Below, in pieces: positions 11,465 to 24,517 of a stretch of DNA of 64,000 nucleotides. The position numbers and the translations under genes are program-made. The notes under the pieces are model-generated. The model was not told where the DNA came from, searched no databases, and was given only the letters and a program-made list of their open reading frames with translations. The stretch is from Phorcus lineatus (taxonomy: Eukaryota > Mollusca > Gastropoda > Trochida > Trochidae), in contig OV121090.1 of the NCBI GenBank assembly GCA_921293015.1, forward strand, positions 18,986,304-19,050,303, given 5' to 3'. Positions within the stretch are counted from its first letter, which is position 1. Each line of letters starts with the position of its first letter.

Positions 11465-12589
11465 GGGAGAGAATGCTATTAGTTGATATGGTAGAGAACG
11501 TATTGAATAATTTGTAATATCCATATTGAAAGCGAATCAAATTCTATGATGATATCCAAATTTGCAAGGTTGTGTAACACCTACACGTACAGAGCTCCTA
11601 CATCCCTGTTACGATAACAAAATTTAAACAAATTTATTTCTCCTTTGGATTATGTCATCTAAACATATATGAACAAGCTATTATTCAACAAGTATCCTCA
11701 ATCTTTATTTGAGTAACACTGGACGTATATTTTGTGCCTGTTTACTTTGGATAGAGAGTAACATTTCAAAGCAGTTCTCGAACCTTGAAAAGCCTTTCCT
11801 AAATGGTTTGTATTTTTGCTTTATATTACTGATACAGTAAGGTTGGTCAAATCGATCGACGTTGTCATGAGTGAGACATAATAGCAAACATAGGGTTGGG
11901 TTTCACTGTCTGTTTCCCTACATGGCTTAATCTATAACATGATTAATATTGCGTAAGGATAGTTGTTGGGTCTAAGCTACGTTTACAAGAAGAGGAAAGA
12001 CAAAATATTAAGCTCTGATTAGAAGCCCTTTGACAGACTTTCTTACTACGCTTCTTGGTTATAGATGTTTTTAGAAGTGTTTGAATAAATGATGTCAATT
12101 AATGTCTGACGTGTTTCAAGACACTTCCTATGGAACTGACTTGAATGCTCTTCCAAGAACAACAGTAAACTTTTCATCGATTTCGTTTTGTCAGTTCTAA
12201 GTTGAAACGTTAGTCTTGCCTTTTTGCATCGCAAAAATCAATGAACAATAAGGTTACAAAAAACAAACCACTATAAATGAGGAACGTATACAGGTCTTCG
12301 TCCACTGTGTTAACTTCGTCTGTGACTTGATACTCAAAGAGCACAAACAAGATTGGCAGATTGGTAATGGAGCCTGCTGTCTAAGAAGAAGGCAGGAAGT
12401 GACACACGCTTAATAAGGTTACGATACTTACAATACCGGTCTCATTTCTTTCTCTTTGTGGTAGAAAACCTTGACGATTCTTGTATATGGTAAATACAAG
12501 AAGATATTCATAATTTCAAGTTTTTTTCTTTTAAGTTAATCATTTTGCATTTGTGGCACGTGGTCCTGTGCGTAGCTCACTTAACCACT
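11465..12589. other. No gene recognised
   Basis: AT-rich DNA. Short minus-strand frames at 11705-11887 and 12046-12234 show no domain and are probably chance. Confidence 0.4.
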
Positions 12590-12920
12590 ATCATTGAAGT
12601 TCAGCAACATCTGGCGTGGCTCGTCGGATGGGTGGGTTACCCGATCGTTGCTGTATAAACTGATAGTTCAAGGGTTATTCCCCACACTGAGACACGAGCT
12701 GAGAAACTTGTGGTGTCTCCTTAAGCAAAGGACTTTATTCAAAATGTACTTCTGTGCTTCACCCAGCAGTACTAATTGGGTACCTGGTGTAGATTGTGTT
12801 GGAGGTGACCTTTAAGCGCTTAATCGGCAGCTTGGGTTAGACCAGGGTAATAATGCAGGGAGCGCCTTGAGCATGCATTCTGTGTGGATATGTGCGCTAT
12901 AGAAATACCCTATTGTTATT
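12590..12920 (+). mobile_element. tRNA-type SINE with conserved 3' core, ending in TTATTATT-rich tail
   Basis: The 5' part has weak box-A-like (GGCTCGTCGGATGGGTGGG, about 12617) and box-B-like (AGTTCAAGGGTTATTCC, about 12666) sequences. The 3' part carries a core with TTGGGTACCTGG (about 12776), GCGCCTTGAGCATG (about 12862) and TGTGCGCTATAGAAATACC (about 12891). Cores of this type are shared by SINEs in many marine invertebrates. It ends in a short ATT-rich tail. The copy is mutated; the 73-aa frame across it is an artefact. Confidence 0.75.
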
Positions 12921-14929
12921 ATTTATTATTATTTCAAATGAATAAGATGAAGTTCATAGATGGTGCTTCAGAATAAATGCGAGAATTAATCATTGGATAC
13001 ATAATCGTATCGAAAATGATTAAAGTATCAAGATGGCGAAATAAATATTAAGCATTAAGTAACTGATGATAAATGAACTACTAATGTAAACATTTTATTC
13101 TAAGCTAACAAACTTGAATCGTTTTACTGTCATAGCTATAAAAGGAGATATTAATGTGGTCCCCATCCGTATCTATATTCTACACAATTATTATGAATAA
13201 GACATTTTTAATAGGCCAAAACCCGGGACATTTAAAACATCTTCATTCTGGATATAAACTTGATATGGGAGGGGAAGCTCGTTTGGTATCCTTTGAATAT
13301 AACACCTATAGAGATGTTTTCCAAATTGTATCATTCACTTCTTCTGAGATATCTGCTGCTGAGATTATACATACTGCCACATTCTAACATTTAAGAATAA
13401 ACATTTTCTTTGTTCCATGGACAGGTATTGTAAGCGTTTCTAACTAAATCAGCATCTAACTAATCTCTTTATGAAGGTTTTGTATATTTTGGCCAAAATC
13501 CAATATTTGAGGTCAAAATACATTAAATGAACTAAACAATATGTCATCGACAATTGCATTATTTTTCTAAGATTACATTGTCGAGTTTCCAGAAAAAAAA
13601 TCAATGATCAATTCTCTTAATATTGTCATCGAAATGTATTTCCTTTGGATATTCTGACAACATTTTCTTATAGTACTTGATCCTGTGCGTAGGAGATGAA
13701 ATTAGTTGTAATACCCTTTTGGGATTTCTGAAAAATTAATATTTCTTTCAAATATAATGAGATATGCCATTTATCAAATGCACCACTTTACATCCATTGC
13801 TGCACACAGAATTATCAATATGTGCCTGTCACAGAAGAGGGTGTCAATCTGATATTGTTAGTGAGTAGATATATCTGTCATTTCTATTTCATGTAATTCA
13901 TTATTTACTAGGTTAATGTGTGAGCTATGTGTTGATTTGAACTCGTGAAACAAACAATAACAAATGGATGGCAGCATATTCACAGGAATGACATGGAATG
14001 TCTTCTTCAAAATTTAGCCTATATTACAGTGAAGTTGATAAATAAACCGAGTCACATGTTTCTGAGATGAATAACGTAAATTAATATAATTGTATATATG
14101 TTAATTCAATTACATTTCCATTTTGACAATTAATGATATTAATGAGTGGAATATAACCAAATATAATACAAATCTAAAATTGTGTCATATAAAGCACTCG
14201 TAAAATCTAATAATAACAATTACAAGTAATAACATAGCATTCATTTTCGATGCAGCCCTTGTTACTATATTTATAACTCACTTTGATTGTCGAAGGGATT
14301 TTTACGTGAAATTTACATTGAAATTCTATAATTCTATAATTCTAAAGAGCTCTTATGAGAAATTCATCCTGTAAAACGACAACGTTTTTTTCTGCATTCA
14401 GCAAAGATTAGAATAGTGTGCTGGATTTTTTCAAGATGGCAACTTCGCAAACCAATTTTTTTAGCAATATCTTGCTATCGATGTCTTTCCTGATATTGAT
14501 ATCTAAACAAATTTACATCAGCTACATTTTGGCAGATCAAAGCATAAGAAAATCTATTCATGGACACAAAAAATTAACATCAGGCATTCAACTATGGTTA
14601 CCTTGCTCACCCAATCTCTTTAGGAAATGGTAACAGAGTTTTGGATATCCATTCTTCCATAAGCAAGAATTTCAACCAAACTTTTAAAGCCCTCATGTGA
14701 ATCTGGGCGATTAAAAAAAAAAGATATATAAACAGTAACGAATGCCTTAACCGCCTGTGCCATTATGTTTTCTCATGATTTCGTCCAAATCAATCTAGAA
14801 GAAAATATAACACCCAATTATTTATTATATGATACTGTTTTTGTTGTATTCCATTATGAGACTATTTTTCAAAGCGATTCATAATACCAACATTTCTAAA
14901 ACTATAATTTCTATCTATGTCTACTTTAT
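12921..14929. other. Unassigned DNA
   Basis: Two plus-strand frames (13154-13387, 77 aa; 14418-14633, 71 aa) lack recognisable motifs. The right part may contain the 3' end of the LINE relic that follows on the minus strand (about 14640-14930), but it is too decayed to call. Confidence 0.35.
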
Positions 14930-15500
14930 CTAAAACCCCATTTAATTATTTTTCTAAAATGTCCCATTGCCTCTGGAGATTTATATGTACATCATTATAA
15001 GAAAAAAACTACAACATCAGATGCAATTATTAAAAGCATCAAATCCTCAATATAGTGAGAATTAATTATTCCATTTTGACAATATGTATATATTTCAGTG
15101 ACAAGATCGTTTAATAAGAATAAAATAGGGTTTAACATACAGCCTTGTTTACGTCCAGCAGTTGTTTCATACAAATCGGTTTATCAGATACTAATTTAAC
15201 ACAACCTTTCACAGAGCTGAACAAACCTTTTAGAATAACATATATCTTACAATGCCAACATTTTTTAAAAAGGAAATACAGTAATGTCTTTTTATCGACA
15301 TGATCAAAAGATATATGAAGAATCTTTGAAGCATAGCATGTTCCTTTTGGTTTTCATACAAATTTGAAACTAGAGTAAAAATGTTTTCTGTAGTTGAATA
15401 GTTCTGTCTAAATCCAACCAGGGCTTCAGATATCATGTCGTTTATTTCCATCCATACTCTATTATATGTATATGCCTTTCTACAGACAGCTAACAAGTTT
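14930..15500 (-). pseudogene. Non-LTR retrotransposon (LINE) reverse transcriptase relic
   Basis: Minus-strand reading gives, in order, ISEALVGFRQNYSTTENIFT (about 15445-15386), a degraded segment where the first catalytic Asp motif would be, then LYETTAGRKQGCMLNPILFL (about 15173-15114), which is the GxxQGCxLSPxLF motif of LINE RTs, and LIIASDVVVFF (about 15036-15004) in place of the FADDVVLF catalytic motif. The second motif has lost its Asp pair and the frames are interrupted, so the copy is dead. Subfamily was not resolved. Confidence 0.78.
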
Positions 15501-15750
15501 TATCAATAGATATATCAAATGAAAGAGTGTTAATCAAACGGTTAACATCAAAGAACTCTTCCCTACACATCTCTTCACAATTGGATGCATAAGAACATCA
15601 AAGACAAAAAACGCCTGATGTCTTATGATGGCTTGTCGCCAGATGTATTAATTTCTTTATTGATAAAATATGAAGCATATAACAAGCTGACTGTTAAGAA
15701 GGAATATTAATATACTGTCAGACAACTGTCTTGAACTCACATCATTAGTA
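15498..15750. repeat. Dispersed repeat, copy A (pairs with 20846-21112)
   Basis: Aligns by eye with 20846-21112 through shared segments such as GTTAACATCAAAGAAC, CTCTTCACAATT and GAACATCAAAG and a common order over about 250 bp. It abuts the LINE relic and could be its upstream part, but translation shows nothing clear. Confidence 0.7.
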
Positions 15751-18700
15751 TCTCTAATTAGTAAGTCTTCAAATTTCGTCAAAGCGTACATTGCTACATT
15801 GAGTTCATTAGGGTGTCCTTTGCATTATGTTCCAGGTCACCACAGCACTTTGACCACTTTTGAAAATCTTGTGAACGCGAAATATCCTGGACTATTGCAA
15901 CCGTAGTCTTCAAATTTGATGACAGCCTAAATTGTGAATCACATCATCTTCACCTCTTGTTCATTACCGCTCAACCCAAAGCTTTTTAATCTGATAACAA
16001 CATACATCGGGAAATAAATCAAACACCAGTACATGTTTGTAACCTTAATCTATTCTAAAGTCATCAATGTACTTCAATTTCTTTTTAAATGCTTATGCAT
16101 TCTATATCATGACTTCAATTCAAATTTTGGTGACGCTAGACATATTCACTCAACTCTCTTGCTAATCAAGTCTTCCATTTATCATTGAAACTAGTTAACT
16201 TATCTCATTATACATGTCTCTTTAATTTTCTAAGCAAAATTACAAGATATAAAAACAATGCTTTAGAAAACAGTGTTGCCATCTCGTTTGATGCATTTCC
16301 ATATCATTTTTAGATACTTTCAACAATGCTGTGTCTTATATTTATCAATGATATCCTGATATTTCCATCACTGAAATAGTTGTCATGAAATTAGTTTCAA
16401 ATGTGGCATCCGCAAACGCTTCCCTCCTTAAAATGTGCACACATTTATTTTTAACTTGATTGCAAATTTGCCACTGAGATTTTATATCACATTTTGGTCC
16501 TTAACACTTAACACCTGTCATGGTACCAATTTCTGTAGATAAAAAATCATAGATAATCATTCAGTGTATTTCTTCATTTCATAATGATATGAAACTGAAA
16601 ATTATTTTACAAGGTCTTGCAATTGGCGAAATTTTCTAATATTGTTTTCCTTGCGAGAAGAATGAATTTGTTTCCTCATTTGAAACTGCCACTAAGCTAT
16701 ATAAATAATTCAACCTTGCCAGTGTGTTGTAAACACAAAAACAGATTAATGTTTTTTTATCCTCATGAGCTTACTAAATAAGTTGAAACCTCCAAGATCT
16801 CCACAACGATTTCCAGTGTTGTATGGCCTTGAAACAGCATTGTCCAAAACAATTTAAGGATACAAATGTGTTTAAATGTGAATTTATGTTGTTTTTCTAT
16901 TCCTCGCTAGTTTTACACTGAGAAGCAAACAGGAATGTTTGGCAGGTTTACATAGTCTTACTTGGTTTTTCGCGTAGAGATTCTTTTGCACAAAGCCTTT
17001 TGGGCATAACCAACAATAAATCTGTTGGCTCTACGTCTATGTCGCCCAGCACTAAAACAGACAAAAGACAAATCATTCTGGAAAATTGCTGGTCTCATTT
17101 ACACAATCAAAGCGACAAACCAACTGCTTTCCATGATTCATTTTTATCTCTTACAGTTCCCATTGCTCTTGTTGCTTTAATCTGGAACCTAACTTCAGTT
17201 TATGTAGTTAACTGGATTTCAGTTAAGATTTTTTGCAACGATTGTATTGATATATCAATATATTTTGGTCGAGGACGTTAATGTGATTCAGCATTTGTCA
17301 CAAAAATAAAGGAGAATTAGATGTTGATTACAAAAGTCTACGTATAGCTTCCCTAAACAAGACTAACAGTCTGAAATAGTAGAAAGTTTTTTTGAAGTCC
17401 TCTTAGAACGTCTGTTTTGAAAAAGTTTTTTGATAAAGCTCTATGACTCATCGGCATATAGACATATGAAAGTAGAACCAAAGAGAACTTTCTAACAAAA
17501 TTATTTTGACAGATATACATTCACTCCAATAACTTAATGAGCTATCACACCAAGCTGCAACCTTCGGTTGCCTTTCGTAAAATATTAGTTACAACAAGCT
17601 AGGCATGGCATTATTCCATTGCTATTCAACCTTTTGAGACAGCATTTTAGGACCTCAGTCGTCTTTTTATCATCTTCACGCATTGTACCAAGTATTGGGT
17701 ACTGGAAACACTAGCTACATTTAACACCACTGTTCAGAACTAGTTCATCATTTTATATACTAAGACCATAACGCAAAAAATCAAATTTATGAAGCACTAG
17801 ATATCTTGGTCTTGAAGTCATAAACATTGTTCCTTGACAGTCCCTTGCGTCAACCGATTGGACGTCTTCATAACCATAAAAAAAATTTCTCCTGATCCTC
17901 AGGTAACTTGCATGTCAGATATATCTAGAATAAAGAAATAGTCTTTCCGAATTTGGTATCCAAGGCATTTCTCTTCTGCAAATATACTACACAATAAATA
18001 ACACAATCAAAGCGACAGACAAACAAATTATATTTCTTGGCTTATTTGTTTACACGCCACATTACTCGTCCCGTCGTGAAACTAGCACTGGCCTGGGGTG
18101 ATTAACATGTAAATATTGCTTGCATAATTTAATGGACTCCAGGTTATTCAGAAATCTTTAGGTAAAAAACTATGTAGAGATGGTTATTTTCTAATTGGAC
18201 TGGGAAGTGAATTGGAATTAATATTTATCACCTAACCATGGAAACGGTAGACAACGATGTTTGTCCTGATTGACAAAGAAGGCGATGTTGGTCCTGAGTG
18301 ACAAAGAAGGCGAGGTATATTTAATCTTTTTATTGATACCCTTTCAATTTACAGCAACTAATTATGTCATCACGGACGTTTGATAGTTTCAAGGTCTCTA
18401 TCTTACTGTTGTTTGACAACTTCTTGTAGGTCATCTATTCAAGAGCCAAATATTTCTGAAGCTGACGGATAAGGAAATTCGATTTCAATCCAACTGCTCA
18501 AAGGGCAAATCTAACATATGAGTGAGTTTCTGGATTAGGGTACTAATTTTTCTCCTTGTATTTTTCGAATTCCTACGAACAAAAAATATAACGAGGCACT
18601 AAGCAATCACAGAGCATTGGGGACGAAACGAAGAGATTAAAATAACCTTGTTGTGCGGCTTCAATGCTTGCAAAGTGACAAGGACTCTAAGAAAAAATTG

Positions 18701-19790
18701 TGGCTAGCTAAATAGAGCTTGTTGCATTTTGCAGAAAGTTGTTTACTTCTTGACATATAAGTTAATTTCAAAGCCATTAGTGGGGCGACTTGAAGATCGA
18801 CTTGATTTCAAAGAAAACATGAGGCCTTGCTTAAAGTTACTATTTACTACTTTCTCATGCATCACAAAATCTGACTGAAGCAAGAATTGGATTCCAGAAA
18901 GAGATTATCGTTGGGATGTAAAATGCTGCCGAACCATTAAGTTCCAGTAAAGCAACCATTTTAATGAGAGAATGGGATTAGAAAGAATTGAAAGATATCC
19001 TTTAACGATTGACAGTAGTTTCCATATAGGGTACCTCAGTAATTGATAACCGTTTTTTATCAGTACAGTGTTGATTTGTATGTACAGTGGAAGGACGTCA
19101 ATAACCATCAATGCTTTATCAAAGGCGGTGTTAGATGAATGTTAAAAAGATTTATTGTTGTTAGATCGCTGAAAGAGAAAACCACTTCTACTAGTCCAGT
19201 GATATAAGCATTTGATAAGCACAATGTTTGGGGCATGAATCATACAGCGACTCTATAAAAGATTCCGAATCACCTTAACCAACTATGCCTGCCAATTACA
19301 TCTTCATTTCGGATGAACGTATGAAAACCTGTTCTTTGCTCCAACTTTCATTAAAAAGAAGTTTACTTTAGATGCAAATAGTGTGCTCATTAACATGTCC
19401 TGACCAGCAGGCTATTGATCGATGCTCTCCCGAATGTTAAGTTGCAGACTTAATTGCGTCAGTAAATGCAAAAGCGTTGGATGATATTGGAAATTTGTAT
19501 TGATTACAAGTAATTGTATTGGTCGTGCATTCTTAACGGCAATTATTTTTACTTTTAAAGCTCGAGTTCTGTCTGTAAAAATCTTGGCACTTGACCAGAT
19601 GATTAGCACTCACCTCATGTGATTGGGTGAATAACTGCCTTGCCTATTGCATTTCTGTAGTGTGTGTTTTATAATATATATGTGTATGTTTGATACAAAA
19701 TTAAAGTTTAAATGTTGAATATATAGTAAATCAAGTATCAAAGTTAAAATGTTTTTTTTTATGCCGCAGTCATAACCAAATGTTTCAAAT
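15751..19790. other. No gene recognised
   Basis: AT-rich DNA. The 93-aa plus frame at 17000-17281 has a hydrophobic stretch (LSLTVPIALVALIW) but no family resemblance and no splice context. Minus frames at 18905-19111 and 19412-19609 are likely chance. Confidence 0.4.
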
Positions 19791-20395
19791 GTGAATTAAT
19801 CATATATAAATATGTCCAATTGTTTGTTATATCTGCTGTTTTGATACGGGAATATTTCTCATTGTAGAGTATGTACCTAACAAATTGGAGAAAGATGTCC
19901 AGCTCAATATCCACGGTATACAGTCTTTGATGGTAACTGTCAAGCAGGGCAACGGAAACTACAGTGTAAATTAAGTTAAAAGTCGGGAAGAGAGATTGTT
20001 CACATTTTCTCGTTACACTCTGGGTTGTTTGGTAATATTTCAATTCCGTTGAACTTAGTTTGATAGATAATGATCACAAGGGATTTAAACAATGTGAAAA
20101 CAAAAATATATAACTATGTACAATTGTTTGTTATATCTGCTGTTTTGATACGGGAATATTTTTCATTATAGAGTATATACCTAACAAATTGGAGAAAGAT
20201 GTCCAGCTCAATATCCACGGTATACAGTCTTCGATGGTAACTGCCAAGCAGGGCAACGAAAACTATAGTGTAAATTAAGTTAAAAGTCGGGAAGAGAGAT
20301 GGGTAGTTTGGTAATATTTCATTTCCGTTGAACTTATATAGTTTGATAGATAATGATCACAAGGGATTTAAACAATGTGAAAAATATATATAAAT
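19791..20395. repeat. Two-copy direct tandem repeat, about 304-bp period
   Basis: Copy 1 (about 19791-20099) and copy 2 (about 20100-20395) share long near-identical stretches, for example TTGTTATATCTGCTGTTTTG and GATAATGATCACAAGGGATT. Copy 2 has a deletion of about 20 nt after AAGAGAGAT. The 94-aa minus frame at 19759-20043 lies in copy 1 and is not preserved in copy 2, so it is probably not a gene. Confidence 0.88.
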
Positions 20396-20845
20396 AAGTC
20401 GTTTGATCAAAGTTTTTCACCATTGATTAAGGTATTAAAAATGATTTCATCTCTTTTTCATCTTGATCCTATTACACGTGGATGTTGGTTGCAATGAACA
20501 ATGGACTTTATTTACAAAAACTAATCCCTTTGGATTCTATTCTATTTGATCGGATGCCAATTTGTCTTTAGCTATTTTCAGCGGTCGGATTAGGTTTATC
20601 AACTTCATATCAATTTTATATTATTCTTATTCGTAGTTGCTTTGTCAATTTCAGATTTGAAGGGAACTGTCTTTTGCTTTTTGCTTTTGCTTTATAAAAT
20701 TTTAGATGAAGCAGGTATATGATCTTTTATTTCATTTCAAAATGAAACAGTTAATTCTCGTATTTATTTGAACAGCAAAATATCAAGAAACATCGACTGC
20801 CAGTACCCTTGACATACAGACAAATGAACAAGTTCGCCTAATTCA

Positions 20846-21112
20846 TCAATGAATATATCAAATGAAAGATCGTTAATGAAACGATAGCGAGTGGGTTAAC
20901 ATCAAAGAACAGAACACCAAATATTTGATACATATCTCTTCACAATTAGATTTATAAGAACATCAAAGGCAGAAAAGCGAACGCCTGTCGTATGACTCTT
21001 ATTCAACAGATGCATGGCTTTCTTTATTAATAAGATATATGAAGCATCTATCCTCTATATGGGGGATGGTAAGATGCTGTCAGACAATGTGCTTGAAACT
21101 CTCGTCATTAAT
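20846..21112. repeat. Dispersed repeat, copy B (pairs with 15498-15750)
   Basis: Same orientation as copy A. Differences include a small insertion before GGGTTAACATC and substitutions throughout. Identity of the repeat is unknown. Confidence 0.7.
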
Positions 21113-23010
21113 GACATTTTTGTTTTTTCTTTTAACATATTTGTTTTAGTGTTATGATTTTTATTTTCCATTAACACAACGCCTCGTTTTAGCAAACCAA
21201 CAAATCAAACAGAATTGATAAACATTATATTTACCAGAAGATTAATATTCATGATAATCATGATTTTTTTTCTGGACGAGATTCATGTTGAGCTCAAACC
21301 TATACCATCAAACTCAGACATCGATGCTCTTTACATTCTCATCATCTTATCAAACCATTATCAACCGTCCTGTCTTTCAGAAAAGTGAAGACTTGTGCTA
21401 TTTCAAATTGTGTGATACGAAATGTAGCAATGTTGCATTTGATCATTTTCTAGAATTTCGTTATTAGTATCGATGATTATATCCTGATTTTAAGGTACGG
21501 CGACAATATAAAGGTTTTACCTGTTTCCCTTCCCGTGGTTGTGATAATATTATTTAGTAATTCACAGCACTGATGTTGATCTATGCATGATATGTTACCT
21601 TGACGGAACTTGTTACGCATAATGGTAAACAAACCTTCACTTCAGTGTTAAAACAATACATGCTAAAGCAAACAACATGCAGCCTGCTAAATTGAAGTTA
21701 AAGCCGTTAAATTACTATTGTATTTTGCTTGCGAAGTGCGTTTGTTTTTATAATTTTAACTGATGTAGTAAAACAAAATACCTTCACATTTGTCTCCGTA
21801 TTGATACAGAGGATTCCTTTCAGCATTAACAATGACACAAGAAGATGTAGGCATTTTCTCGTCCCACTAACTAGGCGATACGCTAGATTGCTTACCCGTT
21901 AAGGGTTTCACGACATATCGTCTCAGATCTCCGGTCGCCAAGGCAGCGGGTTATGAGGTAAACTAGATCTGAAAGACTTACAATGAAAGCACCTTACTGC
22001 CATTATGTAATGTTTTAGTCTATGTTCATATGAGAGTGAATTTCGCGAAGAACACAGAATCCTAGCTTTTCATCATATTTTGTATTGCAATCAGCAATGT
22101 TGTTTGACAGTAGGGTAGAGGAAAGAGGAAAGACTAATGTAAATTATGAACTATTTACCTGGCGTGCACAAATATTTTCCTTGAAAAACTAAGACAATTA
22201 CTGTAAGATACACCTGAAATGGATTCGTTCCTACACGAGCATTGCAATTCTTTCACGCAAGGCAATGCGACTGACCGCCAATACCCCATATTACACGTGC
22301 GTCAAGTCATGATACTCAATGCTCATAACGTTTGATCAACCCTTACCTGTCAAGTGAAAACCACATGTTTTCATAAATTTTTAATTTTTATCTAAAATTT
22401 GTTTGTCCCTCTACTCTCTCTTCCCTTGCAACGCCCAGCTACAATGATGTCGCCAACAATGTTTTATGATGTCACAGACGATGACATACAGTTACTCGCA
22501 CTGAAACAATAATTAATAAAGAAAGAATTGAATTGCCAAATTAACACTTGGAGGCTTGTCTTTTCTTGATTCATGTTTTTCCAGAAGTTTAGATTCATAT
22601 TTGAATCCAAAAGAAATCTTACACCTCTTTAAAGGAAAATCATAAAAAAGTTATGTGGTCAGACAAACTTGCATCCCATACATGCAACAGAATCCCAACC
22701 AAATTTTCCAACAGGACAACGCTTGACCTCATATAACAAGACAGACGTTACATGGAAATAGTGCGAATATCAGGGAATTCTCAAGTCTGTTATTTCAGCA
22801 CAAAAACTAAACATATGAGTTGCTTAAAACAAATTACCAAGTTCCTCTGAGGACATTTATGATTTTCAGGTGTAACATTTTCTTGGTGTCCAGTTTAAAT
22901 TCTGGTATTTCTCCTCAAACTCATTAGATGAAATAATTATCTTGAAAACACATCATTTCCACAAACACACATATCAGAATTGTTTGATTACTTTTGATAA
23001 GAAATTCACC
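21113..23010. other. No gene recognised
   Basis: Moderately AT-rich sequence with no long frame, repeat or motif that I can support. The 60-aa frame at 21285-21467 has no recognisable feature. Confidence 0.4.
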
Positions 23011-23208
23011 GAATTTCACAAAATAGACAGTTCACGGAGCATCTCCCAATGGAATGGCCACGGTTCATAAAGAGAACAGGTGCTCCCCAGGAACTGGAAG
23101 TAAGTGCAGGAAGGTTGCTGGAAACAAAGCCGACCCCATCCGAAGTTGAAGACATCATAAAGGGGTCAATTGATGTATCCAATATTTTCAGGCGATTAAT
23201 TTGTTTTT
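23008..23208 (+). other. Coding-like fragment, possible exon or gene relic
   Basis: A plus-strand frame open from a stop near 23000 to the TAA at 23206-23208 reads smoothly as protein. Its centre is MEWPRFIKRTGAPQELEVSA, from an ATG at 23049, and continues with an acidic/amphipathic segment. The composition (charged and polar, Trp, Pro) differs from the Ile/Phe/Lys/Asn-rich noise of neighbouring frames. I do not recognise the family. No flanking exon was found, so it may be an isolated exon, a processed-gene remnant or a transposon fragment. Confidence 0.3.
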
Positions 23209-23274
23209 AAATGTGTTTACACGGAATATTGGTAAGGCCTCTGTAAGCATTAACGCCATTATTGTGAGCAGAGA

Positions 23275-23595
23275 ATCCATCGAGTGTAAGTGAGTGAGTT
23301 TGGGTTTAACGCCGCTTTCAAGATTATTTCACTAATATCGCGGCTGCTAGTATTATTGCAGGGAGAAAGCCCGCAACACCATTGTGGGTATGCATTGCGG
23401 TAAAACCTGCGAGCATCGGCTGGACGAATCATGGGTGGTACTGCGCTGAAACTCATTGTAGCATTGTACCCAAACCTGACTGCGTGTAGAACAGTTCTCT
23501 ACTGCAGACAAAGTTGCCGAGCCCCTGGTGGGATCGAACCACGGACCTCCTGATCCGAAGCCGAACGCGATAACCACTGAGCTATATACATCGAT
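23275..23595 (-). mobile_element. tRNA-derived SINE, molluscan GTGAGTGAG-tail type, with intact-looking head
   Basis: On the minus strand the head has box A (TAGCTCAGTGGTTATCGC, about 23585-23568) and box B (GGTTCGATCCC, about 23542-23532) with a T stem GTGG/CCAC. The body follows and the element ends with AAGCGGCGTTAAACCCAAAC then CTCACTCACTTACACTCG. The same body without its head occurs in the three array units. It would be transcribed by RNA polymerase III from the internal boxes. Confidence 0.85.
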
Positions 23596-24199
23596 CTGGT
23601 ATTAAGAATGTTATATTGTTCTGACTTGTATATACCTCATAGAAAGAAATTTGATGTTTGTCCTTGAAGAAGATGTGTTACTGATTGATAATTTCTTATA
23701 CGACTAGTAATCACTGGATCACTGGGTCAGCGATCCTGCGTATTGTTGTCCATTGGTGATATTTATCTGTTAGATAAAAATGTCTTGAAGACGTATAGGA
23801 TACGAATGTTTTAGTTTTTAGAATTTCTAGTCTAGGTTAAAGCAAAGGCAATCTTCACAATTGCATGACAACATATAAACTAGAAAAAATGTTTTTATGA
23901 ACACAAATAACAGTTGATGTATTGTAATTAAGCTCAATACTTTTTAATGTTTAAGTTTTTCTTGTCTGGATTACACTAACATTATTTCATGACATAGTCG
24001 TACATCGACTGTGTTCGAGCAAACATATTAAATCTAATCTATTCTCTTATTGCAGTTTTATTTTTTCATTATTTTTATGAATAAGTTTCTTTTACTGAAG
24101 TTAATACTAGCTTCACAACAATGCACAATAAGAGTTTACATGGAGCCATAGGATTTTGATTTTTGAAATACACACTTAACGATAGGACACTTGTAAATT
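23596..24199. other. No gene recognised
   Basis: AT-rich DNA between the SINE and the Penelope fragment. Nothing distinctive seen. Confidence 0.4.
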
Positions 24200-24517
24200 G
24201 GGACTGGATTAATAGCGAACGGTTTTGGTTGGAGAGAAAAGGGTTATTTAGGTAGCTAAAAGCATCTATCTCTTTTATGGAAAGATTATATAGCGATACA
24301 TTTGGATGGATTCCAAAATATTTCAAATTTCTTAGTCTAAGTGGTCTGTTTCCAGGACTTCGATGTCTTCCAAAAGGATTTTGTGTTCAGTTGGGCTACG
24401 ACAAGGTCCGATGTCTCTGAAATGAGAGTCCCGCTTTTGTACAGATATATGGTTTTCAAGAATCGATATCAAGCCATTGCCTACATCAGTTCTATCTGAC
24501 TGTTTTATATGGTACAA
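24200..24517 (-). pseudogene. Second Penelope-like fragment (GIY-YIG endonuclease C-terminal region)
   Basis: Minus-strand peptides LENHISVQKRDSHFRDIG and LLEDIEVLETDHLD line up with KEHQISVQKKDSKSAISD and WNNISILEANHPD of the 5.4-7.3 kb element in the same order. The next frame gives KEIDAFSYLNNPFLSNQNR, resembling the EAINIKRLNPSLNRDQG region. It lacks RT, the GIY-YIG core and the terminal repeats. It is a diverged relic of a related but different PLE. Confidence 0.72.

Noticed and set aside
23500..23595. Functional tRNA gene at the head of the minus-strand SINE
   Set aside because: It is continuous with a SINE body and lacks a matching acceptor stem, so it is the SINE promoter region.
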